Part shown: positions 1-14,399 of the stretch, one piece after another | How the letters are laid out: every line of letters begins with the position of its first letter | How positions within the stretch are numbered: position 1 is the first letter of the stretch | From: Corydoras sp. C115 | Taxonomy: Eukaryota > Chordata > Actinopteri > Siluriformes > Callichthyidae | NCBI GenBank assembly: GCA_019802505.1 | Contig: JAFMOC010000087.1 | Location: forward strand, 1,119,501-1,183,500 | Length of the DNA stretch: 64,000 bases | Direction of reading: 5' to 3' | The notes under the pieces: generated by a model | Databases searched by the model: none | What the model saw: the letters and a program-made list of their open reading frames with translations, nothing else | What the model was told of the DNA's origin: nothing | Program-made: the position numbers and the translations under genes

Positions 1-1589
1 TTGAGTGTAAAGCAAAAAACCTCATGGTAATATTCAGCAAAAGAACAAAAAATACACAATGCTGGTCACATGCTGTTTATAATGTAAGATCACATACAGA
101 TAAGATTTATTTTTATATCATGGGGCATAGCATGCAACTTCCCATCCCAACACTGCATATGGCAGGGGTTCGGAAAATAAGGTGCCAAAATGACAGAGGT
201 TAGCCTAATTAATACTCAACAAAATGTAACTTGATGTCTTTGACCGGAGGGCTTTCTTAATCCAGCTACAAAGATCACATCAAAGTGCTGCGCTCTGCTG
301 ACGCAATCTTCGTGGCTGGAGAGATAAACCCTCCAGCCACGGATGTCACGTTACAATTCAATAACAAATTCAACGAGATGATTAGTATTGCAACAATACA
401 AAGTTATATCCTGCATTTTTAATAATTAAGCATAAAACATTTACCAATAGGTACAAAGTCAGGGAAACTAAAGAAAAAGAACCATTGTGAAACTGTATGA
501 AGCAGTTTAAGAAATAATATTTTTTTAATAAGTGTTTAGAAGCAAATGGCACAGTTAAGTAAGAGGTTTTATTTAAACTGTTCTGTATCTGAGAACACAG
601 AAATATTTGGGGATTTAGCTAGAGTGCTGCTAGGAGTCCCTGAGCTCATGTGATCTATTTCTCATTCTTTGTTTCATGCTGAGTGTTGTCAGCATGGTGA
701 CAAGGCTGAAAGATAAAAAATAAAACGAATTACTGACGATGCCGATTCTGAGCTGCTGTGTGAGGGATTCTAAATAGAGGAGACTGCAGAGGCCAGAAAA
801 ATGGAACATCGAAAACTCAAGGTTGCTCAGAGTATGCTTTTCCACTGCTTCAGTTGTTCTGTGGTCATGGTGAAAACAAGCTGTCCTACACTCAGGTTCA
901 CACTTCTGCACACTACAACATTATACTGCATACTGTGGCAACATCTGGACTCACAGCTGCGCTGATCCCATTGCTTCCTATCCAGCAGCAGCGTGGGAAA
1001 GGAGAAAAACAGCTACACTGATCTTTTGTCTTTTCTACCTCAATTTCACAGACAATAATAACAAAACTAATCCAAGTCCCTGCTTTTTTCAATCACACAC
1101 AGATCCACATTCTACACAATCTAAACTTGCTTGTCAGATCTTCGCTTAGCAACAGAGTTTTCTCCATAATAAGTCTGTGACCAAACGCCTTTCTCATCAC
1201 TCTTTCGACAGCCTCATTTAAGAGATGTTCACATCCATTAAAGCCCAGTAAACAAATTAGCAGCATTTATTTCTGACTTTTGAATTTATTTTGTACCAAC
1301 AGGAAAGATAAATCAAAAAGAAGATCTCTGTAGAAGATTTCTTTGGAGTTTCTTCAAGAAACAATTAGATATAATGAAAAGACAAGTTCCACTTTAGAAT
1401 AAGTCTCCTGCTGCTCAAATGTGTCTTCTGAGATAAAGACCTCAGAAATCAGGTGTACTTTATTATAAGATAGTAAAATTACAAAACCTATCTATAAGAT
1501 AAGTGAGGAAAATAGATAAAAGAGCAAGAAGGAGTTCTTTTTCTCCAAACTTTTTTACTTCTACTGTATATGAAGTATTTACACATCTT

Positions 1590-1685
1590 AATTCAGATAC
1601 TTAAATTTAATTTGCTGAGCTATTTGTCCAGCCATGACATTATTGACAATAATGCACACCTCTGACTGCACAGCTCTGAGAAAGG
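1590..1685. repeat. Dispersed repeat copy related to 39455-39775
   Basis: It shares CTATTTGTCCAGCCATGACA and the TTATTGACAATAATGCACACCTCT-type continuation with the two copies in rps4x intron 1. This shows that the unit is interspersed rather than specific to rps4x. Confidence 0.55.
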
Positions 1686-4600
1686 TGTAAAGCTACAACA
1701 CAAAAACAACACCCTTGTTGTGATTTATATACAACAATGTACATTCTTATTGCTTAATCAACTTATTGAAATCATGTTGTCCCATTTCCAGAGGTGTATA
1801 AAATGTATTGTGTGTATAATACGAATCTAATTAATTACTGATGAAATGCAAGGTCATAAAATAAATCCTATATTATTATTTTTCCTTTCTTTTTAATTAT
1901 ATATCAGTACGGAATGGAACAAAATTCATTTCTTTGTACTTAAAAGTTATAAGCTATGATTGAAGGAGCACACACAGCCAATAAACCTGGGATTCAGGCC
2001 TCCAGCTTTCTGATGGACACCCCAATGGCTTAACCACTGTTTCACTGCTGCCAAAAGTGGAATGTCAGACTACTTTTTTTGTTTCATTGTGCTTAAATCA
2101 CTTGGTCAGGTGGTGGTCTAGACTAGCCTTGGCCCTAATACTTAAATCATATAATCAAATCCTGATTTTTTATTATTGATCTCAAAAAGAGGCTTGCTTT
2201 TTTTGAGATGAATAATAAAATCCTGCTTTGGATGGAGGATGAATGCATTAGCAGAGCCGATCTGATTTTTTTACACTCTGCCAAGCTGAACACCGCAGCA
2301 GATAAATCAGTGTTATTGCCAGTGACTTTAGAACAGTCGGTGAAAAAGGTCTCTCATACAAGCTGGCCCATCAAATCAAGTGTAAGTAAAGCAAATGCCA
2401 AACAGCCATTTAGCCTGAAACAGAATCAGATTGCATTTCATATTTCCACGAAGAACTAATTATGGTTGTTACTTATACTGTTACAAAGGTCATTTTAAGT
2501 ACTTGAACATAAGAACTTTACTAGTCTAAACATATAGACATCAACCATTCCATACTCTACAATCATTGTCATACCCTGATATCAAATCGAATTAAAATGG
2601 GCTATACATTTGATCCAAATTCATGACCCCATATAGGAACACAAGCAGATATTCTAAATTAGGTCTCACTTAATTGATAATGCCAACCAACTTATAAGAT
2701 GCTTTTAGTGAGTCATTCGGTTGTTCTTTATATATCTTTGGAACAGTGAGACCGAACTTTTTTTTTTTTTTTTTTTTCAAAAGTGTTAACGTTTTTGGCC
2801 CATTTCATATGATGTGGGGCCCCCGGAATGATTTTTTTTCATAGTTGAATTTTCATTCAGCAGAAGACTGCATTAAGTGACAATGAATTTTGTCCAAGAC
2901 CAAACACAGCCTAATTAAAATAAGTGGTTTAGAAAGTGACTAACGCCTGCCAGCTGTATTAAATAATTGTAGTCGATTCATTGGTCAGAGGTCTAAAGTC
3001 CAATTCTAGTCATAAAAAAAAAAGATTCGGTTATGAAAAGTAATATTGCTAAAAGCACATGTACTTACTATGACATAGTTGCTTTTACAAGTATGATTTA
3101 AAAAAAATATTACTGTGACCATAAAATATGTATTTCTTTACCTCACTACATAAGACTCTGTCGATACTGCTGTTCAGTCCAGATCCAGCCAACATAAGTG
3201 TATATCTCCTGCCTGATGTAATGTGAAATGTGACAAAGTAACAGCATGAGTGGTGGGTGTGGATGTTTTATCAAGCATTTGGAGAAAAGATCTAGAGCAT
3301 CTGCCATCTGGCTTGTGGATAAGGATTATGGATAATTACCTCAGATTAATAATCCCGCTGTAGGAAGGCCTGCACGGAGTGGAGTAATCACAGTTTATAT
3401 ATCAGACGGTAGGATTACACAGCAAAGCACTGCCAACACTGCTTTACTAGACAGAGCCTTTTCTGTAATCCAAATTTATATACCCATTCACTTATTTGTC
3501 ATTCTCTGCTCTTTTTTTTATAAATCTATCCTCTGTTCTCACTTTCTCTTTGTCTCTTTTTGGTTTTACAGTCAGTCATGCAGCATTGGATTAGCCAGTT
3601 GTAATTTCAGCTAGTCAGTACGCTTTATTAGAACGGGGAACAAAGATAGCATGCAGGAGATCTTCAAATGGGGCATTACCCTGCTGCCTAGATCTCATTT
3701 TAATACAAGGAGGATAAGCAGATGGTGAGAGCAGCAAAGAACAGCCCTTTGAAAAGAGTAAATGAGAAAGCAGTGGCAGCACTGTGGGTTTTAATTAAGT
3801 AAACAGTCTTAAAGATATTTCAGAACACTCAACTAGCTGTGTGTTACCTTCTTCAGTCAATTACCCATAGATAAATGAAAATGTTTAACTGTGGAACTCT
3901 AACCCTAATTAAAGCGCTGCTTGATACTGCATATTCTGTTTGCATTTTTAGATTTTGGATCACGTTACACATGCATTTCTTTGAACATCCAGTACACATG
4001 TTCAGTGCATAGGTTCAGTGAAACTATTAAAGGCCTAAGGGTCATTAGTCTGATGCCACAGATGCTCACATTTGTAGCCTAAACACATTCAAAAGCATTC
4101 AACATAATGACTAAGGTAAGTCCATCTCAATTACCATGTAATTTGTGAGGAAGGTCACCTGGTCATTGGTGGTAGCACAGTACTAATTACTTTTTATGAG
4201 CTCTATGTTTAATGTGACCTTGATAAGCCATGTGCTGAGACAATGTCATAAAAAAACACCAAGCAGGATTATAATCACCTCAAAGTAAAAAATATATACT
4301 TAAATATATAAAAATATATCTGTTTAGACAATATAGTGATTTTTTTAAATAATAATAATGAGTATTTTTGTCTGATTTGAAAATTGCATGCTGAGATTAG
4401 AATAGATGCCTATTAAACTGTGTCTATTTACATTGTAGTTTTAAAACACTAAAACGCAGTTCTGTGTTATACATTAATTACTGACAAAAGCAGCCTATCA
4501 TGATCTACTATATGTTTATCAAGATGAAAATATACCTTGCCTTCCTAGGAAAACTGAATCTAGATGAAATGGACACTCACCTGCACCTCAAATCATTCCC

Positions 4601-5734
4601 AGTTATTCTAAGGGAAAAGATGAAATGACAGACAGATTTGTTCCCATTCCTGATATGGTCATGTGAAACTGGGGTGCAGTCTGTAGAGGAACGAATTTGG
4701 GGCTTAGCAGGAAAAAGAGGAAGGTGTGGTGGGCCAAAGGGAGGGGAGAACAAAAAAGAATCCTTTTTTTTCTTTTTGTGAGACTTAATTCCTTTTTAAA
4801 GTTAAATCCCTGTGGGAGAGTTTTAAAGAGATGCACGTGTACCATCTAGCCATGTTTTAATCATAATGCCATTTATTATTGGTTATTATTTTAAGGTTAA
4901 ACATTAATGTGTCATTTTAAGCATTACTACATTATATAACTATAAAAAAACAATTAACCTGACCTCTTATTTAAGTTCAGCTAACATTTGCCTGAATTAC
5001 AATGCAGCAGCTACAATATGTCTAAAATATTAAAATGATTTTTTTTAATTCTCGATAAGCATTTTTATTATTGTAAGAGGCATGGATGCAAGGTTGGGAG
5101 TGCAATATTAATTCAGTGTTTTGCTTGCTCAGGATTAAAAAAAGTTACTGCGGTCAAACAGTGAGAGTGAGGAACTGGGGATGAATTTAAACAGAAACAG
5201 ATGAGGGGAGGATGGATAGAGGGGCGACAGCAGCGAAGCAAGATTTATAGATTGACTGTTCTACTGTGGTTACAAAAAAAAGAAGCGAGCCAATAAGAAG
5301 TAACCGTCATGGTACAAAGACATTAGCTCCAGCTACCAAATCAAGCTCCCCAACACAAACCTCATCCCCAAATACAAATGCACATCCTCAGACGACAAAC
5401 ATTAAGCTCCATGCAGATCCAAAACACACTTACATATGGAGCGGTTTCATTACAGTGACTTTTATGGCAGAGGCAGGAGCAATGCAAGTGTGAGTGGGAT
5501 AGATGAGGAGGGGAGGGGGGGTTGAATGAGGTCAAAATGAAATAGCTTTAAAACGATCTGTAGGGCAGGAATTTGTGAATTCTGTGTGTGTGTGTGGGGG
5601 GGGTATCTAAAGTATTTTCTTTTTCTACAGTCAATTTACTGTTGGACAGATTGGCATTATTCTTTGTTTGTATTGTACTGTTGTTTGTATTGTATTATAT
5701 TTTGTATATACAATTGCCAGCCATTTTATTAGCA

Positions 5735-6025
5735 TTCCTTTTTATCATATTGATGGAATTTGTAGTTCTACAATTCCATTCTGTAATCCATCCGTTTCTC
5801 TACATACTTTGTCCATCCCCTTAACACTGTTCTCTGATGATCAGGACCCCCATAGAGCAGGTATTATTATGGTGGTGGATGAGGGTACGAGTGGATCAGA
5901 CTCCTGTATGTTCTGATTAGTGTACTGTTTTCTGTCCAGCAACACTGCTGAGTTTGATCCACTCATTCCAGCACAACACACACTCACAGACCACCACCAT
6001 GTCAGTATCACTGCAATATTGTCAA
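5735..6025 (+). repeat. Hairpin-type interspersed fish repeat, longest copy
   Basis: The same family as at 54558, extended on the right by CAGCACAACACACACTCACA and ACCACCACCATGTCAGTAT. Overlapping reading frames here are accidental. Confidence 0.6.
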
Positions 6026-7334
6026 TTATTATGCACTACAATCAAATCAAACCCGGTTCCTTCTCAGTGACAACATTCTGATCTGTTTTTAAATATAGAA
6101 ATGTATATTTGTACAAGAAAATACTTGACGGGTTTATAAGCAGAGATCATAACTAGTTTTAACTGCTTCTCATGTTTTTTAAGATGCTCTGTAGGCAACC
6201 TCATTGCCTCATGGCAACTCTGCTGTGATGTTAACCTCAGATTGCCTTCATTTTCACTAGAGGGATTAGAAGACTTAAATTACTGAATCTGAATAATTTT
6301 TTGCTACTGTGAGACATGTCTCTTCAGCTGAAGACTTGTATATGATCTATCTATCCTTGTTGTATACCAACTGATTTCACTGCCATGCCACCCGATAAGG
6401 ATGTTTCCCCTTATAAGAAAATGTATTCCTGCCACTGTTCATGTCTTACTCTCTGTTGGTACAAGTTCTAAAGAATTTTAAATCTTGTTTAAAACAAAGC
6501 ACCACTGTAAAAATCACAATATCGATAAATAATTTTGAATTTAACATTATAATCTTTAACATATATTTATATGTTAACATACAATTTAACATATATAAAG
6601 CCCAGAATGTTTATATTTATTAAGCTGTTGTTAGGGCATTAAAAAACTCTGGTAATGCAGTTTTAATTAGGTATTTTTGACCAACCAGCCATAATCTTGA
6701 AAAGAACATATTTTCCAAAACGGGCATCGGTGTGAATTGTAAGGTCACAATGGATAAAAAGATACAATAAAAAACAGTACCGAAGGGCTGGCAAGAAAAG
6801 TTGAAGTAGTTTGTGCACACAGAGCTACAGCCAGAAGAAAAACTTGAAGCAACCAATTAAACAACAGCATCGGGTAAAGTGCTCAAAATCTTGAAGGACG
6901 TACATTCATTCACATTTGGCCGAGGTCCTGCACAAGACAGTACTTGTATTTACTCAAGTTTTTAAGTTATTTAATCAAGCAATTACAACTAGAAACTTTT
7001 TCTAATGCATGCAGACAGTATAACTGGCCCCATGTACTTAAAAAAAGTTAATAATTCAAGTGTCTCTTAGGTAAAATAGAGACTCAGTCTTATATTCCCT
7101 TTGGTAAGAACGAAAACAACAATAACTTAGTTTATCAAACTTATATCATGAGTCATGCAGTGCTTCAAGTTGTTGAACAAAATCTGCAAAACATATGTTA
7201 GAATGTTTAACAACCCAAGGTTTGATATTACTTAAATTCAATGCTATTTTTATGCAGTTAGTTTTAAAATTGTTTTGCTGCAATAAACATGGTTACTATG
7301 CAATTCTCCACATTAACCATCAGTATAACATTTA

Positions 7335-7565
7335 TTTATCCATTATCTTCCATCCTATACAAGGGTAACAGTGGCGTTTTCTTATGCCCATCAAGGGGAG
7401 AACATTTTAAGCGCTGGCAACAATCAATACGAACACACTCACAAAGACACTGTGGGACAAATCAGAGCAGTAAATTCACCTTGAATCTTTTTTTTTTGGA
7501 TTGTGGGAGGAAACTCAAGAACCCAGAGGAAACCCTCATGGACATAGGGAGAACATGGAAATGTG
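7335..7565 (-). mobile_element. tRNA-derived SINE (family A), diverged
   Basis: CCATTATCTTCCATCCTATA at the left, AGGGGAGAACATTTTAAGCG, TTTGGATTGTGGGAGGAAAC and GGAAACCCTCATGGACAT follow the family A order. The head is missing. Confidence 0.6.
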
Positions 7566-10500
7566 CTGAACACTTTGCCATAAAGTGCCTTTATATAATA
7601 AGGACCTCCCCTAGCTGTGCACACATTTTTTTTTAGCATTTTAGTTTTTAAGAGTGAAAATAAACAGGGTTTTTAAGAAAAAGGTCACCTCCATCTAATT
7701 CCGGGATATATAAAGTGTCTGGATGATGAACATTTATTTGCCACAGAAATTGTTTTTTAAAAATGCCATTTATTTCAGACAGTTTAGACTTAAAGAGTCA
7801 AATAAGGGCATAAAGATGCTCAACTTTAATGGTCTATTTAGTTTTTAGTCATATTTATTAAGGTTTGGAAAACCATATATTTAGATATATTATTTTTTTA
7901 GATATTTAGATAACAAAACCACCCTATTAACTAATTCACTTTTTATACTAGGGTACCTTCCGTGTACACTACAGTACATGTGTGTGGAGTAAAGTGAGAA
8001 GGATATGAAACAAAAGGTCTCTCTGAGTGAGAAGGTTTTAAGTTGACATATAAGTAACATCTTGTGTGGCCAAATAGAAATTCAAGTCAGTGAGCAAAGA
8101 GCAGGTTAGGACCATATTAATGTGCACAAGTCTCCAGCACAACACCCGGTCCTTCATTCAGTTTCAGAGCCACCGCAGGCAGGAAAAAAAGAGAAATGTG
8201 AGAAGAAAATAGTGAAGGAAAGAGGGAAGATAAAAGGCATGGAAAGAAAGGCCTCTACTCAGCCATCTCTGAGGATTAGCTATAGGTACTTGTTTCCCGC
8301 CCAATCTGTTCGGTTTAACATCACATTGTTCATGTTTTCTACCTCAATCTCTCCCTCTGCAGTTCATTTTAAATACTGCATTTAGTCACATTGATTCTGT
8401 GAAACAAAATATTCTACACAGGTCCCTTAATGCTGATTTGTAATTGTATATAAATTGCCAGCAGTTGTTTTACGTCTGTACAATTTAAAGAATAAAACAG
8501 ATAAAGAGACAAAATATCAAAAGTCAAACAAACTATTATATATGAAAACTATTATATATATTATATATCTTTAGGATTAGCAGATAATTTTAAGGTGGAA
8601 TTAGAGCCAGGTGTTTTTGGTCATAAGAAAGACAATTGAGTGCACATGCACAACCTGTTTTAAATAAAGTACAGGGATAAAGCAATCTTATCACAACATG
8701 TATGTGAATGTGTATGGAGATCCCAGAAGATATTGGAAGAAGAACTTTAAGAGATTGACCACCACCAAACCACAATCAGACAGATGGAGACTTCGCAGTT
8801 GATCACCAGTAAAGATCACACCAATATCACACTGACTCTTGCTTTACAAAATGACACAAATTCTAATTTATCATCTCTGAAAGGGTGAGACATATTTTGT
8901 GTCTAATAAACAGTATAAATCTTTTAAAGTAAGTAATGGTTAATTAGTTATGCTTATAATGCAAAAGATGCAGTAGACAGACCGTACTGCGTAAAAAAAA
9001 TGTATCATATATTTGAGGCAACATGAGTCATCTGAATGAGGGAACATGTGAGTTTACTCAATTTTATATCAACAGCATTTAACAGCTGCAGCTCTAGTGA
9101 CCAGAACCGTTCCTCCTACATTCTCCTATTAATGTAAACTGTTTGGTGACACATACAGCCTTGATATGCTGGTGCTTTGGCATTAGAAAGATAAACAGTC
9201 TATACCCCCTCCCCACCCCAACCCCCTCAGCTGAAGAACTAACAATGAACTCAGCAAATGATGACATGCAGTTTGTACTGTGTAAAGTGGCCAGCCTGAG
9301 GCTTTAACAAATAATGCTGTTCTGCTCCCTAGTGGATGCCTAAGGCTCTGCACACAGAATTGAATCTGGGAACAAGAATGCCATTGCATTTCTGTGCTCA
9401 AAATAAGAAAGACAGGCAGCGAGAGACTGATGAGCTGTTTTCAAATGAAGCCAGCACTCCCATTATGCACAAACTGAATAGGCCAGGCTCAAGCGGTGGA
9501 AAATAGAACTGTTTTTTATCCTTTTACGGACAAAGGCACAAAACCATGAAGAGCACTGAAGCTACTAGTTATAGCAAGACAGAACCTATTTACAATCAGC
9601 CAAACAAGTACATTTTAAGGATTCCTGTAGATATTTAGGCACCTTTTGTGTTGAGAAAAACATTAAAAGAACAAAAAACTATGATTTATACCTGAATTCA
9701 TGATACTGAGAAACATAGGAACAAAATACAGACATCTTCTGATAAATGGTTAAATGTTACAGATTATTTGAATCCCATCAGCTGCTTCTTGAAAATAGAA
9801 CTGGTTTTCTGAACCACATAGAAGTTTTAAAAGATAAACAATGACTTTACTCACAATCACACTGCTCTGTTTGACACAGTTTATGCAGGACCAGGCATTA
9901 TCTTCACCACAGCGTAGCACAAAAAGAGTCAAAAAGTCAATGCATCAAAACCAAAAGCACAAACACAATTATACTCACCTTCACCTGTCACTGAATAAAA
10001 GGAGATGATTTAACAGAGGTGAGGCTTAACTGAAGATGATGTGGGGCCTAAAAATTACTGCAGAGACAAACAAATACTTAGAGTATATATATTTTTAAAT
10101 GAAAAGCATTATAGAATTTGGGAAAGTTGAGGAGTCAGGCAGATATGTGTCACTGCCTCCACATTCTCTCCCACACATTACCCACACCCTTCCTATGATT
10201 AGTTATTTAGCCAGGCTGTGTGTAGGCTCCCAGCTGCCTTCTCTTTCAGAGCAGAATATAAAGCTGGTACTATGTGCACTCACAACTCAATTAGGCCGAC
10301 GACTGGCCTTCTCTCCCCACATCCGCAGCATTTTCTCACTTGACACTTTTCTCTCTGCTCTCGCTCTATCTAAATTAAGTGCTGGTTAAAATGGCATTAC
10401 ACAATATATGTTTAGATAGGGGTAAGGGCTTTAGTGTTAAAGGTTAGGATATGCTATTTTAATGAGATCTGACCAGAATTAATCAGCCATGGGGTTTTAT

Positions 10501-13500
10501 TTAGAATACGAATTTTATATAATTGATTTTCTCAATGAATTCTCAAAGCTCTTTACCCTGATTAGGGTTGTGTGGGTGCTTTCCATTGGAAAATAATGGG
10601 GCAAACAGCTCACCAGTTACAAAGCAGACTTACTACATTTCCAAGCAGTCACTGGGAAAACAAGCAAAATCCAAACAGAACCTTGACTGCCCAACTGGGA
10701 CTCAAAATCAGAACTTATTCCTATGAGGAATTAGTGCCACAGTGCTGCCAACTTTGTGAAATAAATAGAAATTTATATTGGCCTGTTACACAAGTACAAT
10801 ACCAAAAGCAAACCAGCTTTAGTTACTTCAAGATAAATAATTGAACTATTATGGTATCTGTGCACAGATATGAATAGTGTTTTGTGTCTTGAAATACAGT
10901 ATAATAAATTGCAAATTTAAACATGTCGTGTCACAAAAATGTAGAATGTAGATATATATAAATCAATTTTCCATTTTTAGAAATGAAGTAATTTGCGAAA
11001 GCATTTTTGTTTTATATCAGTTTCATGTGTTTACAATCTCAGAGTTTATTGTTCTGGGTAAATAAATCATGATGCAATTTAGAGCAAAAACAGTTATTTC
11101 CTAAACCCTGCTCTATTCATGTCACTCCATATTTGCGCTCTCTCCCTCTCACTCCATCCTCAGTCCCAGCAGATTAGCTGGCAAAAAGAATAATAAATTA
11201 TGCCCAAGCTAAACATTTCCCAGGCCGTCTTTACCATGCCAAAAACACTTTCTTAAATATACAAACTGTTTCTAAATATTTTTGCTCATTTGGTATGTGA
11301 TCAAACATCGGCATAAATAGAAGGACCACCGGCCTTTGATGAAAAATGTCAGAAATTGGGCATGTATTTAGTCATGTCAGTGCAGTTATGGTAAACATTT
11401 TGTGTTTGTCCACAGTAGATAAAAATGTATTGATTCTAATAATAAATTGATTTGTTCAGCTCTAAATGTTAACATCAATAACAGAACAGAAAAACAAGTA
11501 TATTTACTAAATCTTACATTTACATTTAGTCATTTAGATTATGGTAATGCTAACTGGAATCATGTGATCGATGTTATTGTTATCGCTTTTCTGTTATACC
11601 AGCTAAGCTGCTAATTCTCAGGAATCATCCATGATGAGTGGCATTCCACTGAGGTCTTCTCCTGGAATTCATTAAACCACACAGGCTGCTGCAGGCTTGC
11701 AAATCAAATATGAACTGCCAGCTGTTCAAACTTACGGTGGATTAACTTGGAAATGAAACACTTTTATTAAGATAAACGTACAGAATAAATAGTAAAGATA
11801 CGTGATACGCACCCATACTTGAACATTCTGCATTGCTTGTTGTAATCTTATTACTCTAACCACTTGTCCCTGACCTCCAACTAATGGAGAAGTTGCTGAG
11901 TGATGTCGTACAAAGCCCTGTGTATGTGTCCTCAGGGCATGACCTGCACCCTCTGCCACAAAGCTTCACTCTACCCATTCACCCACTTAAATAGCTCTCT
12001 GTCACCACTATTAAATCTGCTTCATGGAGTTAGAGTGGGGCAAAAAAAGACAGAGACAGACAGTGTCAGACAGACTGAACATTAGAAAATAAGATTGAAA
12101 AGATGCTTTTTTTAATGAATATGTTTCATTGATTTCACTCACTATTGACAAACACAAAGACTAAGGTTGTCTTGTATATTTGAGTAGCAGGGAGTATAAA
12201 AAATACAAGTCTGCCCTCCAGGTCAGAAGGTGACAGTTATGCACAAGTAAATTGGTTCAGAGGTTCAGTGCTTTTGTTTATGCTCAAGGTACATCATTAA
12301 AGGTAAGATTACTTTCAACAAGGGTATCCAAATGTAACTTTTTTTCCCCCCAAAGGAGGCCAAATGTAATTTTTACACGAAAAAAAGATATTCTTATTAT
12401 TCCTTATTTTTTTATATTAATTTATATTTGAAAGCTTTTGGAAATGGAAACTCTCCAGGTATCGATGCAAGATATAAACTAAACATTTCAAAACACAACT
12501 CCCATAAGCCCTTAAGACTATACTGGACCACAGAATTACAATATTACACTAAATGGGGTTAGAAAAAATGTTGGCATATTGTCAAAGTTGAGGTAAAGGA
12601 CATTCTTATAAGCTAAATATTATTGGTTTACCTTAAAATGTAAAAACTGAAAGAACAGAAAGCACAGATTAACCATAATGATTAATGATAGAAAATACCA
12701 AAAGCTTCAGACGTGACTAGAACAATGTTATCTTGTACCACAGTGAAAAGTATAAAGGCCTCATGATCCAAAACGATAACAAATGCTGTTTTGACTGCAT
12801 TTCTACATTTCACTAACTAAACATGAAGGCTCTTACTAACTGCAAAAAGTTGCTTCACTTCCTATTATGGCCCATGTGTTTGAAAACAAGATGGTATGAC
12901 TGTGACAATCAGCTATCTACATAATGTAGCATGTTTCTAGCAGATCAAGCTGTGAAAATCAGTTTTCACTTTGCTTGCATTTGCTCAAAAGTACAATTTG
13001 ATTGTGCTGTGAACATCAGCAGAAATTACCATAAATGCTTGGGTAATATTTCTTCAGTTTAAAAATCCAAATAGTATTCAAAATAAACATAGCTTGAACA
13101 AACTTCCACATTTAAAATGAGGAAATAAAGGAATAAAAGGATGTGAGCCGAGCCTCTGGCAGGCAGAGTGACTGTTACCACTCGGTTACATAAGCAGAGA
13201 GAGATGTGGCCTCTCTATAGCACTGTGAGGTGTGTGTGGTCAGTAGAAAGACTCCTAGAGCGCCTACAGCATCCAAGATCCGGATGTTTGCCAGAACAAG
13301 CAGCTGGCTACAGAACACACACGCACAACAAAGGAAATGTGGAATGTGCCATACTGCAATCAGGCGCAAAAATACAGGTTCCACAAACACTGTGAAATGT
13401 AAAAAAAAAAGTGCCACACAGGCTTACAGTCATTCAAATATGTCCACAGTATAAAGACTGAAGTGTTTGTGTCAGGCAGAAAAATCTCCAGTGATGTGCA

Positions 13501-14336
13501 TGTCCCACTGACATTATGAGCTAACACAACAATGTGGCCTGTTTTAAACCCTGGAACAGTGAAAAGTGCTCTGGAGAATGGAGTGTTTTCCACTGGCAAG
13601 AAGCCACAAACTGCAAAACACTTAATCTTTCCAAGGTTCACTCTTAAATTTCTGTGTGATAGCATGACGACTAAATGCTGCCAGCCATCAGTGGCACCAG
13701 AGACAACCACTAAACATTAATCAAACAGCCCATCACTCTTTAGGCCCTCTCCCAAATGCCTCTGGGTGTAGAGTATGTAAACAAGCTCAATAAGGGAAAC
13801 CAAGCGACTTGTTAAAAAGATGAAGTACTGAAATACAACGTCAGACAAATGCAATTTTGTGGACTATTTTAAACCGCTGATGTTGGAGCAGGAGTTTTCA
13901 AAGTGTGGGTTATAAGTCATCGCCAGGTGATTCAGAATACAACCTTAAAAAATTGGCAGCATCAGTATGACTATTAATAAATTAAAATTGTATAATTTAA
14001 ATAAATCAAAACTGTCTTTTGGCACTTGTTTGCTGTTTGTTCTTAAACAACTAAAAAAGGAAAGTTTTCTCTTATAGGCCTAGTTTTTCCTGTCACACTG
14101 ATTTCAGAATTCTACTGAAGGATACAACAAATTTCAGATAACTATCATTTTGGTTTGAATGTAGAAATGGCAGAGCTCAGGTTGGAGAGAGAAAACACTG
14201 TTGTGCTAGAGCTCTGTGGGTCACATGACTCAGGATTTAAAAAAAAAGAAAAGTCAGAATGGAAAACATCTGCTCAGTATTATGGATCATCAGGCCCTCC
14301 TGCCTCTCACCTTCGTTTGACACCTTCACACAAGAG

Positions 14337-14352
14337 TGCGCATACGCATACG

Positions 14353-14397
<45 letters not shown>
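14337..14397. repeat. (CATACG)/(CA)n microsatellite
   Basis: A few CATACG units pass into CATACA and then about 20 CA units. Confidence 0.9.

Positions 14398-14399
<2 letters not shown>

Noticed and set aside
13168..13720. Overlapping frames on both strands
   Set aside because: None has splice support, domain features or family similarity. The overlap of five frames reflects few stop codons in a slightly GC-richer stretch.
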